In this document: positions 17,612 to 20,919 of the stretch, one piece after another
How positions within the stretch are numbered: the first letter of the stretch is position 1
Layout: every line of letters starts with the position of its first letter
Source of the DNA: Alphaproteobacteria bacterium
Lineage (GTDB): Bacteria; Pseudomonadota; Alphaproteobacteria; UBA828
Direction: 5' to 3'
Length of the DNA: 20,919 nt
Assembly (NCBI GenBank): GCA_022826345.1
Contig: JAJDVB010000136.1
Location: forward strand, 1 to 20,919
Translations under genes and position numbers: made by a program
Notes under the pieces: generated by a model
Told to the model about the DNA's origin: nothing
The model's database searches: none
The model's input: only the letters and a program-made list of their open reading frames with translations

Positions 17612-18286
17612 CTATGACCAATACAGGTTGATTCTTGGCCGCTGTATATTCTGTGCCCGGTCTCGAAGCGATTTCACGCGAGACTCATGACCTGGAATTC
17701 GCGCCTCATGAGTTTCCACGAAGATGTAGTCAATGCGTTTCATGATCTCAGGCCGGTCAAGCAAGGCTTCGAGCAAATCGACTTCTGCGCCTTCAATATC
17801 CATTTTTAGCGTTCCAATGTCTTCGTTGAGGCGCTCGAGATAGGCGATAAAGTCGATCTGGCGAACTTCAACAGCTTCTTGTTCGGCCACATTGGTCTTG
17901 CTGGCGATAAGAGAACTCGATCCCGAGTGCGAAGCGGGATTCTCCTTGAAGCGAATATGACGATAGAGCTGCACCCTTCCTTCAAGCGTGCCGGCTGCCA
18001 CTTTCTCAAGCCTGACGTTTCGGAGATCGGCGACATTGGCTTGTAGTATATCGAAGGTCCTAGGGTCCGGCTCGAAGGCGATAACCTGCTTGGCAACCGA
18101 CGCCATCATTCTGGTGTAATCACCGACATTTGCGCCCAAATCGATACAGGTCTTGCCTTGTGAGTAGCGTAGAGCCTCCGGAAATCCCCGTGTCCGCGCA
18201 TGCAATCGAAAATACCTTCGTTGGTAGCCGCGTCCGATCTTTCCGGGCAGACGGCGCAGTAGGTCGTATTTGAAGAGCTTGTCCAT
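17612..18286 (-). CDS. FkbM family methyltransferase
   Basis: This 224-residue SAM-dependent methyltransferase has the FkbM fold. SAM-binding motif I is TCIDLGANVGDYTR (residues 46-59), motif II is AFEPDPRTF (70-78), and a later KMDIEGAEVDLLEAL (161-175) is the usual family block, ending with FVETHE. Relatives often O-methylate sugars or polyketides in surface polysaccharide and secondary-metabolite loci; the substrate here is unknown. It has no signal peptide. The gene is clearly lower in GC than its neighbours (17821-17880 is 50% by hand count) and has no functional relation to them, so recent transfer is likely. It is convergent with metY, with a 54-bp gap. Confidence 0.9.
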   Translation of the reverse strand: MDKLFKYDLLRRLPGKIGRGYQRRYFRLHARTRGFPEALRYSQGKTCIDLGANVGDYTRMMASVAKQVIAFEPDPRTFDILQANVADLRNVRLEKVAAGTLEGRVQLYRHIRFKENPASHSGSSSLIASKTNVAEQEAVEVRQIDFIAYLERLNEDIGTLKMDIEGAEVDLLEALLDRPEIMKRIDYIFVETHEARIPGHESRVKSLRDRAQNIQRPRINLYWS

Positions 18287-18383
18287 CCCGTTTGGCTAAC
18301 TCTTCGCTGCTGACGCGCCTCGGCTCGCCACCAGAGTGATACTCTTGACCAGCGCCCCCATACAGGCGCGTGTGGCTCGTGGC

Positions 18384-19121
18384 CTAGGGCACGCCCGAGG
18401 CGCGGTCGCGGGCGGCAAGCAGGCCGCGGCAAAGCGCGCCGTTGAATTCCATGGCGATGCGGACGCTTGCGAGCGTGCGCAGATGCTCGTCGAAGCCCGC
18501 TTCAGTGAGCGGCGCCCCCTCCGCCGTGGCGAAGGCGCGGTCGTCCGGCCCGGCTGGGCCACCGACGCGGGCTCTCATCTCCAGGTAGCGGCGCAGCAAG
18601 TCGGCGCCCTCGGCCTCGGCGACGGCGGTGCTCTCCAGCGCTTCAACGGTCATCGCCACCAGAGCAGCCTTGCCCAACCCTTGCGCCAACAGGGTACGCA
18701 ACAGCGCCTCCTGCCGCCCCTGAAATGCCTTGCGCCGAAAGGTCGTACGCAAATTCGCCAGGGAATCGTCGTCGCCTGCCTCACCGAAGGCGGCACCGAA
18801 TTCCAGCCCCTCGGCGACCCCCCGATTGACCTCGTCCGCGCACATGTGCTCCTGCAGGCGCGGGACCACGCGAGTCACCCACGGCAACGTGGCGACGGCA
18901 TCGCGCATGTCCTCGGCCATCATGTAGGCGAAGTTTGCGGCGCACCAGTAAGTCGGCAGGCGGAAGTCGATGGAGACCGCGCCGTCCGCGCCGACCGTCA
19001 CCTCTTCCACGAAACCCAAATCGGTCACCGGCTCGTCGAGCTCGGGGTCGGTGACCGTGGCGAGCTGCGCCAGCACCTCGGCCTCGCGCCCTGCCTTAGC
19101 CATGCCCTCGCGCGCGCTCAT
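18384..19121 (-). CDS. MIP18/DUF59 iron-sulfur assembly-type protein
   Basis: This 245-residue protein has an N-terminal MIP18 (DUF59) domain with DPELDEPVTDLGFVEEV (residues 25-41) and RLPTYWCAANFAYMM (54-68), where Cys60 is the conserved cysteine position. A C-terminal half of about 150 residues has no catalytic motif I recognise. Stand-alone MIP18 proteins (SufT, PaaD) help insert metal centres. This longer form resembles the accessory protein encoded beside an amidohydrolase in propane-type diiron monooxygenase clusters. I chose the ATG at 19121; a GTG three codons earlier and an ATG six codons later are alternatives. It lies downstream of the amidohydrolase across a 207-bp gap holding a palindromic repeat. 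Confidence 0.82.
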   Translation of the reverse strand: MSAREGMAKAGREAEVLAQLATVTDPELDEPVTDLGFVEEVTVGADGAVSIDFRLPTYWCAANFAYMMAEDMRDAVATLPWVTRVVPRLQEHMCADEVNRGVAEGLEFGAAFGEAGDDDSLANLRTTFRRKAFQGRQEALLRTLLAQGLGKAALVAMTVEALESTAVAEAEGADLLRRYLEMRARVGGPAGPDDRAFATAEGAPLTEAGFDEHLRTLASVRIAMEFNGALCRGLLAARDRASGVP

Positions 19122-19181
19122 GGGCCGCACCCGCCGCGCAGCCCTAGCCCGGCAAAACGCACGAGCAAATCGGCCTTACAC

Positions 19182-19281
19182 CGTCATGCCCGGACTTGAT
19201 CCGGGCATCCATGTGAATGCGCCATTTCCTGAGGGTGGCGTGGCGGCACCGTGGATGGCCGGGACAAGCCCGGCCATGACG
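19182..19281. repeat. 100-bp palindromic alphaproteobacterial intergenic repeat
   Basis: The left arm starts CGTCATGCCCGGACTTGATC and the right arm ends with its near reverse complement (…GCCCGGCCATGACG). About 23 of 29 terminal positions pair. Each arm is itself a smaller palindrome, so the whole can fold as a long stem with side hairpins. CGTCATGCCCGG…CCGGGCATCC units are widespread in alphaproteobacterial intergenic DNA. It fills most of the space between the amidohydrolase and the MIP18 gene and could stall transcription or stabilise the upstream message. It is non-coding. Confidence 0.8.
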
Positions 19282-19328
19282 AAAAAGGAAGATGCCGGCG
19301 ACAGTCATGCTGGTTTCGCCCCGCCGCC

Positions 19329-20330
19329 TTAGCTCCAGAGCTTCGCCTTGGCCGCGTCGATGTCGATGTCGTAGAGCCGGGCCGCGTTGAGTCCGAGGAT
19401 CTTTCGCTTCACCTCGGGCGTGAGGTCGACGCCGCGCTCCTGCTTGATGTCGTCCGGCAACTCGAAGGCCCAGAACTTCTCCACCAGCCACTTGGGCGTC
19501 CAGATGGCGTAGTCGCTTGCGAAGGTGAGCTTGTCCTCGCCGACCCAGAAGAGGAGCTCGGCGATCACCTCCGCGAAGTAGCGCGGGCGCGCGTGCATGA
19601 AGGGCATCACCACGGCGAGCCCGCCCCAGACGTTCTCCTCCTGCACGGCGATCCAGCAGAAGTCGTCGAGGCGCGGCAGCCCGACGTGTTCCACGATGAA
19701 TTTGAGATTGGGGAAGTCGGTCGCGGCGTAGTCGACGTCGTGGCAGTCGAATGCGTCCTTCGCCAGCGGCGTGATCGTCGGCCCCTTGTGGACGTGCATG
19801 TTGGTGATGCCGAGCTTCTCGCAGAGCTCGAAGCAGCGATAGGCCTCGGTGTCGTTGAGCCGCCAGCCGCGTGAGGCGCCGCGCCATTCCGCCGTGTAGA
19901 GCTTGACGCCCCGGATGCCGTAGGCCTCCTTCAGCGCGTGAATGTGCTCCAGCGCGGCCGTCCCCTCGCGCGGGTCGAAGGAGCCGTTGAGGATGAAGCG
20001 GTCCGGGTGCGCCTCAGTGATGACGGCGTTCTGCTCGGTGGTGTTGAAGCCCTCGATATAGAACTCCTTGAGGTAGGTCGGCTGGATGATCGCCATGTCC
20101 ACCGGCCCATCGACGAAGAGGTCGCGGACCATCGTCTCCGCGTCGTACTTCTCGAACTTCTCCTTGGGCCAGACCTCCTGCTCGGGGCTGAGCGCGCTGT
20201 GGTAGGCGTAGAAGCAGTCGATGAACTGCTTGCCGTGGATGTTGCGCTGGTTGGCCGGCGCGGCATCCCAGAAGTGGGTGTGCCCGTCGACGATGAACAG
20301 CTCTTCCCCGTCGCTGGTCCTGTACATCAT
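19329..20330 (-). CDS. amidohydrolase family protein (type found with propane monooxygenases)
   Basis: This 333-residue TIM-barrel amidohydrolase is of the amidohydrolase_2 (decarboxylase/lactonase-like) group. Metal and active-site candidates are His17 and His19 in DGHTHFWD, His179/His181 in NMHVHKG, His215 in VEHVGLPR, and Asp273 in FASDYAIWTPKW. Other conserved blocks are NIHGKQFIDCF, GVKLYTAEWRG and ILGLNAARLYDI. From memory, these closely resemble the amidohydrolase encoded with PrmABCD/MimABCD-type diiron monooxygenases; its substrate there is also uncertain. A strong AAGGGGGT ribosome site lies just before ATGATG, and I chose the first ATG; the longer frame upstream is rejected. It is divergent from the cyclase gene. 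Confidence 0.9.
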   Translation of the reverse strand: MMYRTSDGEELFIVDGHTHFWDAAPANQRNIHGKQFIDCFYAYHSALSPEQEVWPKEKFEKYDAETMVRDLFVDGPVDMAIIQPTYLKEFYIEGFNTTEQNAVITEAHPDRFILNGSFDPREGTAALEHIHALKEAYGIRGVKLYTAEWRGASRGWRLNDTEAYRCFELCEKLGITNMHVHKGPTITPLAKDAFDCHDVDYAATDFPNLKFIVEHVGLPRLDDFCWIAVQEENVWGGLAVVMPFMHARPRYFAEVIAELLFWVGEDKLTFASDYAIWTPKWLVEKFWAFELPDDIKQERGVDLTPEVKRKILGLNAARLYDIDIDAAKAKLWS

Positions 20331-20470
20331 GTACCCCCTTAAACTGCGACCGATGGGGAGGGTAGCCGGGCCCGCGCCAAACACAAGCCGCGACGGGCAG
20401 GGCGATGTGGCGCGCACATAGCACCGCTGATAAGCTGACCGGAGCGCGGAACGAGAGGGGGAATCCGGGG
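20331..20470. other. divergent intergenic region between amidohydrolase and cyclase genes
   Basis: These 140 bp must carry the promoters of two genes pointing apart. On the minus side the strong ribosome site AAGGGGGT lies at 20333-20340. A TTGTGT box followed after 16 bp by TACCCT is a weak sigma70 candidate. No clear -35/-10 pair was found for the plus-strand gene, although a purine-rich GAGAGGGGGAA run precedes its ATG. Confidence 0.4.
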
Positions 20471-20919
20471 ATGGCTGAGCGGATGGTCGACCTGACGTTG
20501 ACGCTGACCGACAACATGCCGGCACACAAGCTGTTCCAGCGCCCGGTCATCGTGCCCCACTACACCCACGAGCAGACCCGCGAGCAGTTCTTCTTAGGCG
20601 TGGAGGACGACAGGCTCTCCTTCGCCACCACCTACATGGGCATGATCGACCACATCGGCACCCACGTGGACGCCTTCTATCACGTCAATCCCGAGGGCGC
20701 GCCGGTGGACCAGATGCCGCTGGATATGTTCATGGGCAAGGCGGTCTGCTGGGATCTGACCCACATCCCCGACCTCGGCGACATCGACGTGGCGGATTTC
20801 GAGGAGGCGGAGGAGAAGGGCGGCGTCAAGGTGGACGGCCACATCGTGCTGCTCAACACGGGCCTCCACAACCGCCACTACCCCGACGTGAAGTCGGTGT
20901 GGAGCAACCCCGGCATCAC
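20471..20919 (+). CDS. cyclase/kynurenine-formamidase family hydrolase, 3' end cut by window
   Basis: The first 149 codons of a metal-dependent hydrolase are visible, and the frame is still open at the window edge. The family motif HIGTHVDAFYH gives His61, His65, Asp67 and His71, the usual metal-binding set. It starts MVDLTLTLTDNMPA after a short MAER lead. Members include kynurenine formamidase, isatin hydrolase and many uncharacterised cyclases, and the substrate cannot be told here. The ATG follows a purine-rich run. It diverges from the amidohydrolase, so the two may share regulation in one catabolic locus. Confidence 0.88.
   Translation, partial: MAERMVDLTLTLTDNMPAHKLFQRPVIVPHYTHEQTREQFFLGVEDDRLSFATTYMGMIDHIGTHVDAFYHVNPEGAPVDQMPLDMFMGKAVCWDLTHIPDLGDIDVADFEEAEEKGGVKVDGHIVLLNTGLHNRHYPDVKSVWSNPGI

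Noticed and set aside
20364..20379. Sigma54-like GG-N10-GC pattern upstream of the amidohydrolase (minus strand)
   Set aside because: GG and GC are at the right spacing (TGGCGCG…CGGCT), but the -12 half matches poorly and such patterns are frequent in GC-rich DNA. No enhancer site or activator gene is seen.

Overview
The window looks like a chromosomal stretch of a high-GC alphaproteobacterium. Most genes are GC-rich with short spacers. The order murA - DUF2948 - hisG - hisD - UPF0262 - arsC-like phosphatase - maf - RNase G/E - (gap) - tRNA-Phe is, from general knowledge, a hallmark of that class. No phage, transposase, integrase or CRISPR array was seen. The genus cannot be named from the sequence alone.

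Layout, left to right. (1) 1-335 is an AT-richer stretch with no convincing gene. (2) 336-2474, minus strand: an acyl-CoA synthetase followed by a RidA-like protein. (3) 2524-2596, minus strand: tRNA-Phe(GAA) with a good sigma70-type promoter at 2618-2646. (4) 2673-10267, minus strand: a tightly packed housekeeping operon, murA - DUF2948 - hisG (short form) - hisD - UPF0262 - LMW phosphatase - maf - RNase G - Na+/Ca2+ antiporter. Several junctions are 4-bp stop/start overlaps (TTGA, ATGA, GTGA), and a promoter candidate lies at 10355-10383. (5) 10392-15543, minus strand: the complete heterotetrameric sarcosine oxidase operon soxB-soxD-soxA-soxG. (6) 15684-17557, plus strand: a CoA-binding protein and an O-acetylhomoserine sulfhydrylase (metY), overlapping by ATGA and diverging from soxB across a 140-bp region that carries a 24-bp dyad. 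(7) 17612-18286, minus strand: a low-GC FkbM methyltransferase, probably acquired. (8) 18384-20330, minus strand: a MIP18-type protein and an amidohydrolase, separated by a 100-bp palindromic repeat. (9) 20471 to the window edge, plus strand: the first 149 codons of a cyclase/kynurenine-formamidase-family hydrolase.

How they work together. The murA operon mixes peptidoglycan precursor synthesis, histidine synthesis, nucleotide quality control and RNA processing. Sarcosine oxidase yields glycine, H2O2 and methylene-THF, and its divergent neighbour makes homocysteine, so the two units may be linked through one-carbon and methionine metabolism. The amidohydrolase/MIP18 pair resembles the accessory pair found beside propane-type soluble diiron monooxygenases, but no monooxygenase is in view. 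This is the most interesting functional lead. No wholly new system is demonstrated.
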